From Oceanobacillus oncorhynchi (GTDB taxonomy: Bacteria > Bacillota > Bacilli > Bacillales > Amphibacillaceae): DNA of 64,000 bases. Below, piece after piece: positions 53,558 to 63,312 of this stretch. Numbering within the stretch: the stretch's first letter is position 1; every line of letters starts with the position of its first letter. The notes below the pieces were generated by a model. The model had not been told where the DNA came from and ran no database searches. It saw only the letters and a list, made by a program, of their open reading frames with translations. The DNA lies in contig NZ_CDGG01000001.1 of the NCBI RefSeq assembly GCF_000821065.1, positions 186,001 through 250,000 on the forward strand, read 5' to 3'. Both the position numbers and the translations under genes were made by a program.

Positions 53558-55957
53558 TTGGTGAAGAGAAAGAAAGTCTACGAAACATTACCTAAGAAAA
53601 AAAGATTCAGTAAAAAGAAAATATCAATCGGTATATTAGGATTTATTGTTGTCCTGGGTCTTGCTGTTACTTTGTTTGTAAACGGATACATAAATAAATC
53701 ACTGCCAACCACAGAGGGGACGGTGGAGCTTTCCATTCTTGAGAAGGAAGTAACGGTGATAACGGATGAAGACGGGGTTCCGCATATTCAAGCAGATAAC
53801 GCCCGTGATTTATATATTGCACAGGGCTATATTCAGGCAGATCGGCGAATGTTTCAAATGGAGCTCTCTCGAAGGCAGGCATCGGGGACGTTGAGTGAAG
53901 TCGTTGGGGAGGATGCGGTCAATCAGGATAAGTATTTCCGAACGCTGGGATTAAGAAGAGCAGCGGAGGAATCGTATGAAGTGTATGCGGATGAGTCAAT
54001 AGAAGTTTTGGAAGCCTTTGCCGATGGAGTAAATGCGTATATGGAAGAAGCGAAGGAAAGTAACAGCCTGCCGATTGAGTTCACATTAATGGACTTTGAA
54101 CCGGAAGAATGGACGCCGGTGGATTCGTTAACGATTGGAAAATTTATGGCGTTTGATCTTGGCGGACACTGGGAGCAGCAGGCTTTTAATTATTATTTGT
54201 TGAATAAATATGACGCGGAAAAGGCATATGAATTATTCCCTGCTTATCCGGAAAACAGGCCGACAATCATCCAAGAGGATGAACTGGATATTGCAGCGAG
54301 CTTTGAGAATGCGGTAATCCCCCATCCTTTTAATGGCAGTAATAACTGGGTGGTCAGCGGAGATAAAACAGCATCTGGCATGCCGCTATTGGCAGATGAT
54401 CCACATCTTGGGCTCGCTACTCCGTCGATTTGGCTGCAAATGCATTTAGAATCTCATGACGGGTTGAATGTGGGCGGTGTTATTTTTGCCGGGGTGCCGG
54501 GGATTATTCTTGGTCATAATGACCAGATAGCCTGGGGCGTGACCAATACAGGTCCAGATGTACAGCAGTTATATATTGAAAAGCGCAACCCTGATAATCC
54601 AAATGAATTTTTATACGAAGATGAATGGGAAGAAGCAGTAATGATTGAAGAGCCCATCAAAGTAAAAGACGCAGAAACCATTGCTTATGAAGTGACTGAA
54701 ACACGTCATGGTCCCATTGTTTCCGAATTTGCGGAAGATACCGGTGCGGAGACCGTGCTTTCTTTAAGATGGACGGCATTGGATCCAAGTACCGAATTAG
54801 AGGCAATTATGGAGATGAACCGTGCTGCCGATTGGGAGGAATTTGAAGAAGGGCTGGAGAAGTTTCTTGTTCCCGCACAGAATTTTGTGTTTGCATCGAA
54901 TGATGGCACGATTGCCTTTAAAGCAAATGGCAAAATCCCTGTTTATGAAGATGGGAAAGATGCTTTACTGCCGCTGAATGGCTGGGAAGCTGAGAATGAG
55001 TGGCAGGACTTTATTCCATTCGATGAATTGCCTTCGGTTGTTAATCCGGAGAAGGGTTTTATTGCAACGGCTAATAATAAGGTTGATCCAGATGATTATC
55101 CTTATCATATCAGTAACGTGTGGGCACAGCCTTATCGCTATGAGCGGATTGCGGAGGTACTGGAATCAGGGGATGATTTCACCATAGAAGAAATGCAGGA
55201 TTTGCAAATGGACCAGACTGACTTAAGAGCACGGGAATTTGTTCCTTTATTTCAAGACGTCCTAGCGGATGAAGCATTAACAGAGCAAGAGCAGGATGCG
55301 GTCCAATTATTGGCTGACTGGGATTTTGTTATGGATAAGGACGCACCGCAGCCGCTTATCTTTGAACGTTGGATGCGGGAAATTCAAAATCATATCTACC
55401 GTCAAGAAATACCAGGCACCATGCGGGGGTTATTCTCCACCCAATCCCAAGCAACGGAAAATCTGCTGCGCACAGCTTTTCATGGAGAGGATTCCATATG
55501 GATAGAAGAAAACGGCGGATTGGAAGAAGTGTTGGCCAATTCGCTGAAAACAACTGTAGAAAAACTGACGGAGGAACATGGAGAAGATATGTCTGCCTGG
55601 ACATGGGGTGATTATCATCAGGTGCAATTTAACCACCCATTATCAGGCATCAGCCCATTTTTAGCGTTTTTCTTTAATCGTGAAGATGCTCTGCCCGTTG
55701 GAGGAAGCGGCGTGACGCCCATGGCTGCCAGCTATCATTCCGAAACAGGCGAGGTCGACCACGGTGCTTCCTGGCGGTTTGTAATAGATACGAACGATAT
55801 GCATGCCGGGTATCATATTGTCGGTCCAGGTCAGGATGGTCATTTCAAGAGTGAATGGTATCAGAATCAAATGAGCGACTGGGTGGAAGGGAATTATCAT
55901 GAGACGAGGCTGGATGAGACTTCGGGTCTGGAGCTGACGTTGACTCCAGAGGAATGA
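53558..55957 (+). CDS. Penicillin acylase-family Ntn hydrolase
   Basis: 799 residues. An N-terminal hydrophobic anchor (about 23-43) puts the enzyme outside the membrane. An alpha-subunit region (60-250) and spacer lead to the autocatalytic Ser261 in NGSNNWVVSG, the new N-terminus of the beta subunit; LLADDPHLGL and AWGVTNTGPDVQQLY follow as in the family. It is strongly acidic, as in halotolerant bacteria. It starts at TTG 53558 after AAAGGGGG. Substrates could be N-acyl-homoserine lactones, penicillins or other N-acyl amides; none can be singled out. Confidence 0.9.
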   Translation: MVKRKKVYETLPKKKRFSKKKISIGILGFIVVLGLAVTLFVNGYINKSLPTTEGTVELSILEKEVTVITDEDGVPHIQADNARDLYIAQGYIQADRRMFQMELSRRQASGTLSEVVGEDAVNQDKYFRTLGLRRAAEESYEVYADESIEVLEAFADGVNAYMEEAKESNSLPIEFTLMDFEPEEWTPVDSLTIGKFMAFDLGGHWEQQAFNYYLLNKYDAEKAYELFPAYPENRPTIIQEDELDIAASFENAVIPHPFNGSNNWVVSGDKTASGMPLLADDPHLGLATPSIWLQMHLESHDGLNVGGVIFAGVPGIILGHNDQIAWGVTNTGPDVQQLYIEKRNPDNPNEFLYEDEWEEAVMIEEPIKVKDAETIAYEVTETRHGPIVSEFAEDTGAETVLSLRWTALDPSTELEAIMEMNRAADWEEFEEGLEKFLVPAQNFVFASNDGTIAFKANGKIPVYEDGKDALLPLNGWEAENEWQDFIPFDELPSVVNPEKGFIATANNKVDPDDYPYHISNVWAQPYRYERIAEVLESGDDFTIEEMQDLQMDQTDLRAREFVPLFQDVLADEALTEQEQDAVQLLADWDFVMDKDAPQPLIFERWMREIQNHIYRQEIPGTMRGLFSTQSQATENLLRTAFHGEDSIWIEENGGLEEVLANSLKTTVEKLTEEHGEDMSAWTWGDYHQVQFNHPLSGISPFLAFFFNREDALPVGGSGVTPMAASYHSETGEVDHGASWRFVIDTNDMHAGYHIVGPGQDGHFKSEWYQNQMSDWVEGNYHETRLDETSGLELTLTPEE

Positions 55958-55982
55958 AATAGAATGAGCGATTAGAATGAAA

Positions 55983-56033
55983 AATAATGATCCTCCGCTA
56001 GCTGTTTCTGTACGGAGGAGTCATTATTTTTTT
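55983..56033 (+). terminator. Intrinsic terminator of the acylase gene
   Basis: AATAATGATCCTCCG (55983-55997) pairs with 56013-56028 with one bulged G, followed by TTTTT. Confidence 0.88.
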
Positions 56034-56229
56034 GTTGATGGAAATCATCAAAAATAGATACATTACTAGGTTTAATCTCCTTGTGCTGTGGTTTTTTAAG
56101 ATCACAAAGGCTTTAATTATGAAAATAATGAAATAATTAATCTGTATTATAGTATAATTGTAGTAGGTTAATCGATGCAAATTATAAAAGTACTCCTCTC
56201 ATACTTATGCGAGGAGAAAGGAGAGAGCA

Positions 56230-56430
56230 ATGGATATTTGGCCAATCCTTTTGCTTACAGCAGGATTAATGGCATTCATCATCTATTTATCAGTCGTAGT
56301 CAGCAGGTTATTTTTTGTAAAAAAAGAGGCAATTACACCTGGCACAGCAAGTTTATTATTCATGCTTTATTTTAGTATCGAGCAGTTTTTATATGGTTTT
56401 GACAGAGAAAAACGGTATCCTTCCACTTAA
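56230..56430 (+). CDS. Small membrane protein of unknown function
   Basis: 66 residues, two hydrophobic segments (about 5-28 and 38-55) with a short basic loop FFVKKEAITPG between. A strong AAAGGAGAGAG ribosome site supports it. It is followed by another small gene whose start lies 50 bases downstream, so the two probably form an operon. No family recognised. Confidence 0.6.
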   Translation: MDIWPILLLTAGLMAFIIYLSVVVSRLFFVKKEAITPGTASLLFMLYFSIEQFLYGFDREKRYPST

Positions 56431-56479
56431 GAATATGACGTCGTCTATAGCAGAGCAGCGGAATGATGAGGGGGAGAAT

Positions 56480-56809
56480 ATGCAGCCGCTGAATCAGAAT
56501 AATAAAATGAAAACGGATTTATTAAATGCATGTCTACAGAGGGACGGTATAGATATGCTTTTTGAAGAAATTCCTTTTCAAGTTCTGGATGTTTCTCTGC
56601 TGGAGGAGGAATGGGGACAACAGGAGGAAACGCTATTTACAGAAACGAATATCGTCGCCAGATTTTCTATAGGGGATGATGATGTTATGTTAATAGAGGA
56701 TGCTGTTAAGGGAAGTTCTGAAAAAACGCTGATGGAGCAATTTGATTGGGAGAGTCTGGATAGGGATGTGCTGGATTCTTGTTTAGCTGAGATTGGAGAA
56801 TTAGAATAG
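56480..56809 (+). CDS. Small acidic protein of unknown function
   Basis: 109 residues, strongly acidic, no signal peptide or membrane helix. ATG 56480 is preceded by GAGGGGGAG; the longer frame from 56393 overlaps the upstream small gene and is not used. FEEIPFQVLDVSLLEEEWG and EQFDWESLDRDVLDSCL suggest amphipathic helices. Function unknown. Confidence 0.6.
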   Translation: MQPLNQNNKMKTDLLNACLQRDGIDMLFEEIPFQVLDVSLLEEEWGQQEETLFTETNIVARFSIGDDDVMLIEDAVKGSSEKTLMEQFDWESLDRDVLDSCLAEIGELE

Positions 56810-56820
56810 TAGTCAGGGGA

Positions 56821-56869
56821 AAAGCACCTATCAAATTGCATTTGGACGTTTCATGCTGATAGGTGCTTT
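56821..56869. terminator. Terminator between convergent genes
   Basis: AAAGCACCTATCA (56821-56833) pairs perfectly with TGATAGGTGCTTT (56857-56869). T-rich flanks are short on the plus strand and better on the minus strand. Confidence 0.75.
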
Positions 56870-56872
56870 CAG

Positions 56873-57637
56873 TTATTCCTTAGAAATAATCAACTCTGTC
56901 TTAACCTCGTCAAATCCCCTTATCACCTCTTCTCTCACTTTCTGATCCGTCACAACATAATCAACCTCATCCAGTCCGGCAATATTCACCGTTACATTCC
57001 TTCCAAATTTTGAACTGTCCGAAGCAACATAGACTTCATGAGAAATATCAATAATCTTTTTACGGGCAAGCGCTTCTTCCACATTGTAATCCGAAATTCC
57101 TTTTTCCATTGTAATGCCGCTTGCACAGATGAATGCTTTTTGTATGTTTAACTGATGAAAGTTAAATAAATAATCATAGGTGACAACAGAGCGTTCATTC
57201 TTTCTGACCTTTCCCCCAATAACGATGAGCTCGACATTGCTGTTCATTAATTCAAGTATGACAGGGACAGAGTTTGTAATGACAGTCAGGTTTCGTTTCT
57301 CTTTAATATATCTTGCAATTTGATACGTCGTCGAACCGCTGTCCAAATAAATACAGTCTCCATCCTCGATATGTTCATCGCATGTTTTTGCAATTGCTGT
57401 CTTTTCCTCTAGATGGCTGATCATGCGTTCTTCCATGGAAACTTCACCAAACTTTGGTTCTGCCAATTTGACGCCGCCGTATATTTTTTTGATTTTTCCC
57501 TGTTCGGCAAGCGCACTGATATCTCTTCGCAATGTATCAATAGAAATTCCCATTTCTTCCCGAAGCTCAGGCATTTTCAGTACTTTTTTAACTGTTAACA
57601 AATCAATTATTTTCTTTTGTCTCTCAACTGGAAGCAT
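56873..57637 (-). CDS. DeoR-family regulator of the phosphonate locus
   Basis: 254 residues: HTH_DeoR at about 1-57 (LKMPELREEMGISIDTLRRDI shown as ELREEMGISIDTLRRDI) and a DeoRC sugar-phosphate-binding-type sensor domain (CIYLDSGSTTYQIA, VITNSVPVILEL, IGGKVRKNERS). The ATG at 57637 follows AGGAGGATAAA; the longer frame upstream is not coding. It is divergent from the aminoethylphosphonate ABC operon and is its likely regulator through TTATGC repeats in the gap. Most known AEP regulators are LysR or GntR types, so a DeoR protein here is uncommon. Confidence 0.85.
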   Translation of the reverse strand: MLPVERQKKIIDLLTVKKVLKMPELREEMGISIDTLRRDISALAEQGKIKKIYGGVKLAEPKFGEVSMEERMISHLEEKTAIAKTCDEHIEDGDCIYLDSGSTTYQIARYIKEKRNLTVITNSVPVILELMNSNVELIVIGGKVRKNERSVVTYDYLFNFHQLNIQKAFICASGITMEKGISDYNVEEALARKKIIDISHEVYVASDSSKFGRNVTVNIAGLDEVDYVVTDQKVREEVIRGFDEVKTELIISKE

Positions 57638-57742
57638 TTTATCCTCCTCATGTAACGTTGTTATTAGTCTATTCTTTAAAGCTAGTTTACGGATAATTTG
57701 CAGGATAATCAATCGGTTTTTACAAAAAATTGAATGAAACAT

Positions 57743-57788
57743 GCATAAGTATAAAAGTATATAGTTATTAATTATGCACAAATTATGC
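57743..57788. promoter_or_regulatory. TTATGC repeats, probable DeoR-family operators
   Basis: TTATGC occurs at 57772-57777 and 57783-57788, exactly 11 bases (one helical turn) apart, and in inverted orientation as GCATAA at 57743-57748. All lie in the divergent region between the regulator and the ABC operon. Confidence 0.5.
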
Positions 57789-57881
57789 TTAATTTATATA
57801 TAATTTACATACTCTTAATAAAATAACTGATTTATCTTAATACTTATTTTATATGATAGGGGTAACTCAGAGGAGGTGGTC

Positions 57882-58637
57882 ATGTTGTTAGAATTACAGA
57901 ATATCAGCAAACAATTCGACCAGAAAGTCGTATTAGAAAATATCAACCTTACAATTAATAGCGGTGAAATTGTATCACTGCTTGGACCGAGTGGAAGCGG
58001 AAAGACAACTTTATTAAATATTATCTTGGGATTGACTAAGATTGAGCAGGGAAAAGTTATTTTTAATGACGAGGATGTAAGTCATGTAGCTATGAAAAAT
58101 CGCGGTTTTAATATTGTCTTTCAAGATTACGCGTTATTTCCACATTTAAACGCTTATGAAAATATCGTCTATGGATTACGCAATAAAAAAGAGGGTGCTT
58201 CAGCAGAGGACGTCAGGGAGTATATTGATTTCTTAGAGCTGAAGCCGCATTTGAAAAAGAGAATTGGCGAGCTGTCAGGCGGACAGAAGCAGCGGGTTGC
58301 CTTGGCAAGAACGCTTGTAACGAAGCCGAAGCTGCTGCTTTTGGATGAGCCGTTAAGTGCGTTAGATGGTGTAATTAAGGAATCAATTAAAGAAAGAATT
58401 AAGTCGATTGCCAAGGAATTTAACCTGACAACGATTATCGTGACGCATGACCCGGAGGAAGCTTTAACGATCTCCGATAAGATTTTGATTATAAATCAAG
58501 GAAATATCTCACAGTTTGGAACACCATTTGAAATTATTAACCAGCCGAAAAATGATTTTGTAAAGGAGTTTATCCTGAGACAGCTTCAAATTAAGCGGCA
58601 AAATATCTTTCATCTGTTTGGTGAAAAGTATGCGTAA
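57882..58637 (+). CDS. ABC transporter ATP-binding protein, 2-aminoethylphosphonate type
   Basis: 251 residues: Walker A GPSGSGKTT, Q-loop VFQDYALFPHL, signature LSGGQKQR, Walker B LLLLDEPLSALD, H-loop VTHDPEE. It is shorter than the ATPase at 33313, lacking a full TOBE domain. ATG 57882 follows AGGAGG. It is first gene of the phosphonate operon; its end overlaps the permease start by eight bases. The PhnT role is inferred from linkage to phnW and phnX. Confidence 0.9.
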   Translation: MLLELQNISKQFDQKVVLENINLTINSGEIVSLLGPSGSGKTTLLNIILGLTKIEQGKVIFNDEDVSHVAMKNRGFNIVFQDYALFPHLNAYENIVYGLRNKKEGASAEDVREYIDFLELKPHLKKRIGELSGGQKQRVALARTLVTKPKLLLLDEPLSALDGVIKESIKERIKSIAKEFNLTTIIVTHDPEEALTISDKILIINQGNISQFGTPFEIINQPKNDFVKEFILRQLQIKRQNIFHLFGEKYA

Positions 58638-60255
58638 TGCAAAACCAGAAATACGGATTATCTTTATCATCATCCTATTACTCTTTTTTGCTTTTCTGTT
58701 CATTCCATTGATTGTTTTATTTCTTCGTTCATTTATGATGGAAGACGGAGGGATAGGGCTTTCAAATTATATAGCATCTTTGACCAATGACGCCTTAATC
58801 CATGCAATAGGAAATAGTTTCAAGGTTTCCGGTGTTACAGCGATTATCACAACGACGCTGGCATTTGCTTTAGCATATGCAGTGAACTGTACGAAAATCT
58901 ATCAGCCTTTAAAGGGTGCTGTCAAAATCGGTATTCTTATTCCCATGCTGATTCCTACGATTACTTACGGGTTTGCTATTATGTACACCTTTGGAAATCA
59001 GGGGTTACTGACAAAGCTTTTTGGCAGAAATTTATTTGAAATCTATGGCTTCAATGGGCTGCTGATTGGATATGTTATCTATACATTGCCGGCGGCTTTT
59101 CTATTAATCCATAATTCGTTTAAATATATCGATAAGAAATTTATCATTGTGTCGAAGCTAATGGGCGACAGAACCTTAAGAAGCTTTTGGAACACCGTTA
59201 CCCGTCCATTGTTAGGTGCCTTGGGGGGAGCGTTTGTTTTATCGTTTATTCTCAGTTTCACAGACTTCGGCATCCCGGCGTCTTTAGGCGGTACGTATGA
59301 TGTTGTTGCCACACAGCTTTATCAAGCGATGCTTGGATCAATTCCTGACTTTAGTGAAGGTGCTGTGATTGCTGTACTGATGTTATTTCCTGCTGTCATC
59401 GGAATTTTTCTGCTGAACTATCTGGAGAGATTTAATTTTCATTATGATAAGTTCAGTGAAACAGAAATAACGTCAAGCAAATTTAGAGACAGCTTTTATG
59501 GCGTTATTTCTGCGATTATTTTGCTGGGGATGCTTTCTATATTTGCAGTCATGTTTATTACACCATTCGTGACGGCTTTCCCTTATGATTTAAGCTTTAC
59601 ATGGGAGCATATCGCTGGTGTTTTCCAGTCCAATGACCTCGTTTCGGTGTATAAAAATTCACTGATTGTTGCTGTTTTAACAGCTGTATTGGGAACGGTT
59701 ATCGCCTATGGGTCAGCGCTTCTTAATGCACGTACCAAAGTAAAAGGGAGGCAAACCGTCGATGTCTTTTCGATGATTACCAATACAGTGCCTGGTATGG
59801 TTCTTGGTTTATCCTATTTGCTGCTCTTTAATGGGAGCAGTTTAAAAGGAACCTTTCTGATTATTGTTTTATGTAATATCATGCATTACTTTACAACGCC
59901 CTATTTAATGGCGAAAAATGCCTTAACAAAAATGAATCCTGGCTGGGAGACCTCCGGAGAATTATTGGGGGACAGCTGGGTCAAAACGGTATATCGCGTT
60001 ATTCTGCCAAACTCCATATCTACCGTTTTAGAGATGTTCAGCTACTATTTTATGAATGCAATGGTTACAATCAGCGGTGTTATCTTTCTGGTATCCGCTC
60101 AGACAACGGTTGTCGCAAGTAAAATTAATGAACTGCAGCATTTTGCCCAGTTCAATGAAATATTCGTTTTATCGGTGCTTATATTCTTAACCAATTTATT
60201 AGTTAGATCGGTATGTGAAGTTCTTCAAAAAAAAGTAGAAATTTATAAGAAGTGA
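58630..60255 (+). CDS. ABC transporter permease, two fused domains, 2-aminoethylphosphonate type
   Basis: 541 residues with about twelve membrane helices and two permease halves, each with an EAA-like loop (SKLMGDRTLRSFWNTVTRP and GELLGDSWVKTVYRVILP). The fused form would replace separate PhnU and PhnV. ATG 58630 lies inside the end of the ATPase gene, so translation is coupled. It is similar in plan to the permease at 31587. Confidence 0.87.
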   Translation: MRNAKPEIRIIFIIILLLFFAFLFIPLIVLFLRSFMMEDGGIGLSNYIASLTNDALIHAIGNSFKVSGVTAIITTTLAFALAYAVNCTKIYQPLKGAVKIGILIPMLIPTITYGFAIMYTFGNQGLLTKLFGRNLFEIYGFNGLLIGYVIYTLPAAFLLIHNSFKYIDKKFIIVSKLMGDRTLRSFWNTVTRPLLGALGGAFVLSFILSFTDFGIPASLGGTYDVVATQLYQAMLGSIPDFSEGAVIAVLMLFPAVIGIFLLNYLERFNFHYDKFSETEITSSKFRDSFYGVISAIILLGMLSIFAVMFITPFVTAFPYDLSFTWEHIAGVFQSNDLVSVYKNSLIVAVLTAVLGTVIAYGSALLNARTKVKGRQTVDVFSMITNTVPGMVLGLSYLLLFNGSSLKGTFLIIVLCNIMHYFTTPYLMAKNALTKMNPGWETSGELLGDSWVKTVYRVILPNSISTVLEMFSYYFMNAMVTISGVIFLVSAQTTVVASKINELQHFAQFNEIFVLSVLIFLTNLLVRSVCEVLQKKVEIYKK

Positions 60256-60264
60256 GGGGAAAAC

Positions 60265-61248
60265 ATGTTGAACACCATGAAAAAATCGATCATCGGAGCA
60301 GGAATGGCTTTAGCGTTTACCTTAGCGGGATGTGGTGCGCAAGGAAGTGACGATGTTGTGATTTATACCAATGCAGATGAGGAAGCAACCGCATCAATGG
60401 AAACAGCATTGGACGCTGCAGGCTATGAAGGAGAATATATTTTGCAATCGCAAGGTACATCCGAACTGGGAGGTAAGCTGCTGGCAGAAGGAGATCAAAT
60501 AGAAGCAGATGTGGTTACCATGAGCTCTTATTTCCTGGACAGTGCCCAGGAACAGAATGAGATGTTTGCGGACTTAACCTTTGAAGCAGAGGCATTAGAA
60601 GAGCACCCGTCTTATTATACGCCGGTTTTAGGAAATACAGGTGCTATTTTTGTAAACACGGAAGTACTCAAACAGCATGGTTTGGAGTCTCCAGAAAGTA
60701 TTGCCGATTTAGCAAAGCCTGAATATGAAGGTCTTGTATCGATTCCGAACATTGAGGACTCTTCCACAGCATGGCTGATGGTACAGGCGGTAATCAGTGA
60801 ATATGGAGAAGAAGAGGGGAAAGCAATTCTCCAAGATTTAATCGCAAATGTAGGACCACATCTGGAAAGCTCTGGTTCAGGTCCAATCAGCAAAGTACAG
60901 GCAGGGGAAGTTGCTGCCGGGTTCGGACTGAGACATCAGGCAGTTGCAGCGAAGGAATCTGGAGCACCAATTGATTTTGTTGATCCGGCAGAAGGGAACT
61001 TTTCACTGACAGAAGCAGCAGCAGTTGTAAACAAGGAGGATGACGAAAAATCACAAAAAGCAATGGAAATGGCAGAGGTCATTTCAACAGATGCAAGAGA
61101 AGAGCTGTTAACTTATTATCCGGTAGCACTTTATAAAGGAGAAACGGTTGATGAAACGCATGAACCGGCGCATCCTAAAACATTTGACCAGCCATTAAAT
61201 GTAGAACTATTGGAGCAGCATCAAGCATTATTTAACTTTGCCAAGTAG
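60265..61248 (+). CDS. ABC transporter substrate-binding lipoprotein, 2-aminoethylphosphonate type
   Basis: 327 residues. The lipobox is LAGC, followed by a short linker and a family-1 binding fold (DVVIYTNADEEATASMETAL shown as DVVIYTNADEEA; ADVVTMSSYFLDSA; GNTGAIFVNTEVL). It is placed between the permease and phnW, as expected of a PhnS-like protein. The ATG follows GAGGGG by seven bases. Confidence 0.88.
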   Translation: MLNTMKKSIIGAGMALAFTLAGCGAQGSDDVVIYTNADEEATASMETALDAAGYEGEYILQSQGTSELGGKLLAEGDQIEADVVTMSSYFLDSAQEQNEMFADLTFEAEALEEHPSYYTPVLGNTGAIFVNTEVLKQHGLESPESIADLAKPEYEGLVSIPNIEDSSTAWLMVQAVISEYGEEEGKAILQDLIANVGPHLESSGSGPISKVQAGEVAAGFGLRHQAVAAKESGAPIDFVDPAEGNFSLTEAAAVVNKEDDEKSQKAMEMAEVISTDAREELLTYYPVALYKGETVDETHEPAHPKTFDQPLNVELLEQHQALFNFAK

Positions 61249-61332
61249 GGAATTGAATGAAGTTATTAAGAAAATCACAAAGGGATTACAAAGTTAAAGC
61301 CTTCCTAATCTGTGAACAAGGAGCGATGTATT

Positions 61333-62427
61333 TTGGAACAATATAAATTATTAACACCGGGTCCATTAACAACCACAAATACGGTGAAAGAGGAGATGCT
61401 CTTTGACCGCTGCACATGGGACCAGGACTACAAGGATATCACTCAGAAAATCCTTATGCAGCTGCTTCAGCTTGCGAAGGCTTCCCCAGAGGATTATACA
61501 ACGGTATTGATGCAGGGAAGCGGAACATTTACTGTGGAATCAGTGATGACCACAGCCATGAATAATCAGGATAAAGCATTGATTATCACGAATGGTACGT
61601 ATGGGGAAAGAATCGTGAAAATGGCAGATTATATCGGTTTACATTATAAGCATTACGATGTTGCTTACAATGCCTATCCCGATGAATTGGAGTTAAAGTA
61701 CATTTTAGAGAATGATGCTGCAATTACGCACGTGGTGATGGTGCATTGTGAAACAACAACCGGCATATTGAATCCATTGGAAAGGGTATCCAGACTTGCT
61801 AAAGCTTATCAGAAAACACTGATTGTTGATGCGATGAGCAGTTTCGGAGGTATTGAGATGGATATTCCGGCGTTAGGAATAGATTTTTTGATCAGCAGCG
61901 CAAATAAATGTATTCAGGGAGTGCCTGGATTTGGATTTGTTATTGCGAAATTGGATAAATTACAGGCCTGTGAAGGGAATGCAAACAGTCTATCCTTAGA
62001 TTTATATGATCAATGGAAGGAAATGAATAAGGACGGAAAATGGCGTTATACCTCGCCAACCCATGTAGTAGCAGCATTTTCTAAAGCCATCGACGAATTA
62101 ATGGCAGAGGGAGGAATACCGGCCAGGTTCCAGCGCTATCAGCGGAATAATCAGCTGCTGCGAGAAGGTTTAGAACAGCTTGGATTCCAACCGTATATCC
62201 CGGGGGAGAGACAGTCACCAATTATTACGACATTTCTATTTCCAAACGATACATTTGAATTTGCAGACTTTTATCATTATGTGAAGGAAAGAGGCTTTGT
62301 ACTTTATCCAGGCAAGTTGACAGAAATAAATACATTCCGAGTAGGCAATATCGGAGAAGTCTATGAAGAGGATATAAAAAGATTATGCAATGTCATCCAA
62401 CAATATATGGGAGCAGTGGTAAAATGA
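61333..62427 (+). CDS. phnW: 2-aminoethylphosphonate-pyruvate transaminase
   Basis: 364 residues. The start LLTPGPLTTT, catalytic Lys192 in SSANKCIQGVPGFG, and the aspartate in LIVDAMSSFGG are those of PhnW. It converts 2-aminoethylphosphonate and pyruvate to phosphonoacetaldehyde and alanine. TTG 61333 is chosen, nine bases after AAGGAG; the GTG at 61312 would overlap that site. The length fits the family (about 365). It overlaps phnX by four bases. Confidence 0.93.
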   Translation: MEQYKLLTPGPLTTTNTVKEEMLFDRCTWDQDYKDITQKILMQLLQLAKASPEDYTTVLMQGSGTFTVESVMTTAMNNQDKALIITNGTYGERIVKMADYIGLHYKHYDVAYNAYPDELELKYILENDAAITHVVMVHCETTTGILNPLERVSRLAKAYQKTLIVDAMSSFGGIEMDIPALGIDFLISSANKCIQGVPGFGFVIAKLDKLQACEGNANSLSLDLYDQWKEMNKDGKWRYTSPTHVVAAFSKAIDELMAEGGIPARFQRYQRNNQLLREGLEQLGFQPYIPGERQSPIITTFLFPNDTFEFADFYHYVKERGFVLYPGKLTEINTFRVGNIGEVYEEDIKRLCNVIQQYMGAVVK

Positions 62428-63218
62428 AAAAAGTAGAAGGCATTATATTTGATTGGGCAGGGACAACGATTGATTTTGGCTGTTTTGCACCGGTACACGC
62501 ATTTGTAACAGTTTTTGAAAATGCGGGCATTGAAGTTACCATAGAAGAGGCGAGAGAACCAATGGGATTAACAAAGATTGATCATATTCGGACGATGTTA
62601 TCTATGCCGAGAATTACAGCATTATGGAATGAAAAGTACGGCCAGGAATTCACCGAACAAGATGTAGAGAACTTATATGTTGGTTTTGAAGCTGCTCTCT
62701 TAGAAACATTAGCAATGTACACAGATCCGAAACCAGAGGTACTGGAAACGATAGAACAGTTAAGAAGTCAAGGCCTAAAAATCGGCTCTACCTCTGGCTA
62801 TACGCAAAAAATGATGGATATCGTTGCTCCAGAAGCAGAGAAAAAGGGATATCATCCAGACTTTTATATGACAGCAGACGGGACAAGCGGAATGGGAAGA
62901 CCATATCCATATATGATTTACCGAAATATGGAAGCATTGAAATTAACAGCAGCTGGTCATGTCGTCAAAGTGGGAGATACGATTCCGGATATCGATGAGG
63001 CGTTAAATGCTGGTGTTTGGGCTGTTGCGGTTGTTGTCGGCAGCTCAGAAATGGGACTAAGTGAAGAAGAATTTGACGCGTTATCTGAAGCGGAGCAGGA
63101 GGAATGGATTGCTCGGGTAGAGAATACCTTTATAGAGCGCGGGGCTGATTTTACGATCCGGACTATTGGTGAGCTGCCTGGGGTTATTGGGGAGATTGAA
63201 CGGCGGTTTATGGAATGA
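62424..63218 (+). CDS. phnX: Phosphonoacetaldehyde hydrolase (phosphonatase)
   Basis: 264 residues of the HAD superfamily. The nucleophile Asp10 is in IIFDWAGTTIDFG, the Schiff-base Lys51 in MGLTKIDHIR, motif 2 in GSTSGYT, and the acidic motif in VGDTIPDIDEALNAG. It splits phosphonoacetaldehyde into acetaldehyde and phosphate, completing use of aminoethylphosphonate. ATG 62424 overlaps the phnW stop (ATGA). Confidence 0.95.
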   Translation: MKKVEGIIFDWAGTTIDFGCFAPVHAFVTVFENAGIEVTIEEAREPMGLTKIDHIRTMLSMPRITALWNEKYGQEFTEQDVENLYVGFEAALLETLAMYTDPKPEVLETIEQLRSQGLKIGSTSGYTQKMMDIVAPEAEKKGYHPDFYMTADGTSGMGRPYPYMIYRNMEALKLTAAGHVVKVGDTIPDIDEALNAGVWAVAVVVGSSEMGLSEEEFDALSEAEQEEWIARVENTFIERGADFTIRTIGELPGVIGEIERRFME

Positions 63219-63262
63219 ATATGCTTTAGGTTTGTGATTTTTTTAAATAGAATATAAATTTT

Positions 63263-63312
63263 AAAATAGCTGTGTTTTACTTTTCTCAAAGTATGGAACA
63301 CGGCTATTTTTA
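63263..63312 (+). terminator. Intrinsic terminator of the phosphonate operon
   Basis: AAAATAGC, GTGTT and ACTTT pair with AAAGT, GAACAC and GCTATTTTT with small internal mismatches, followed by T. Confidence 0.8.

Noticed and set aside
53298-53564. 88-codon open frame between lipoprotein and acylase genes
   Set aside because: It overlaps both neighbours, begins inside a 15-bp stem-loop and has no ribosome site.
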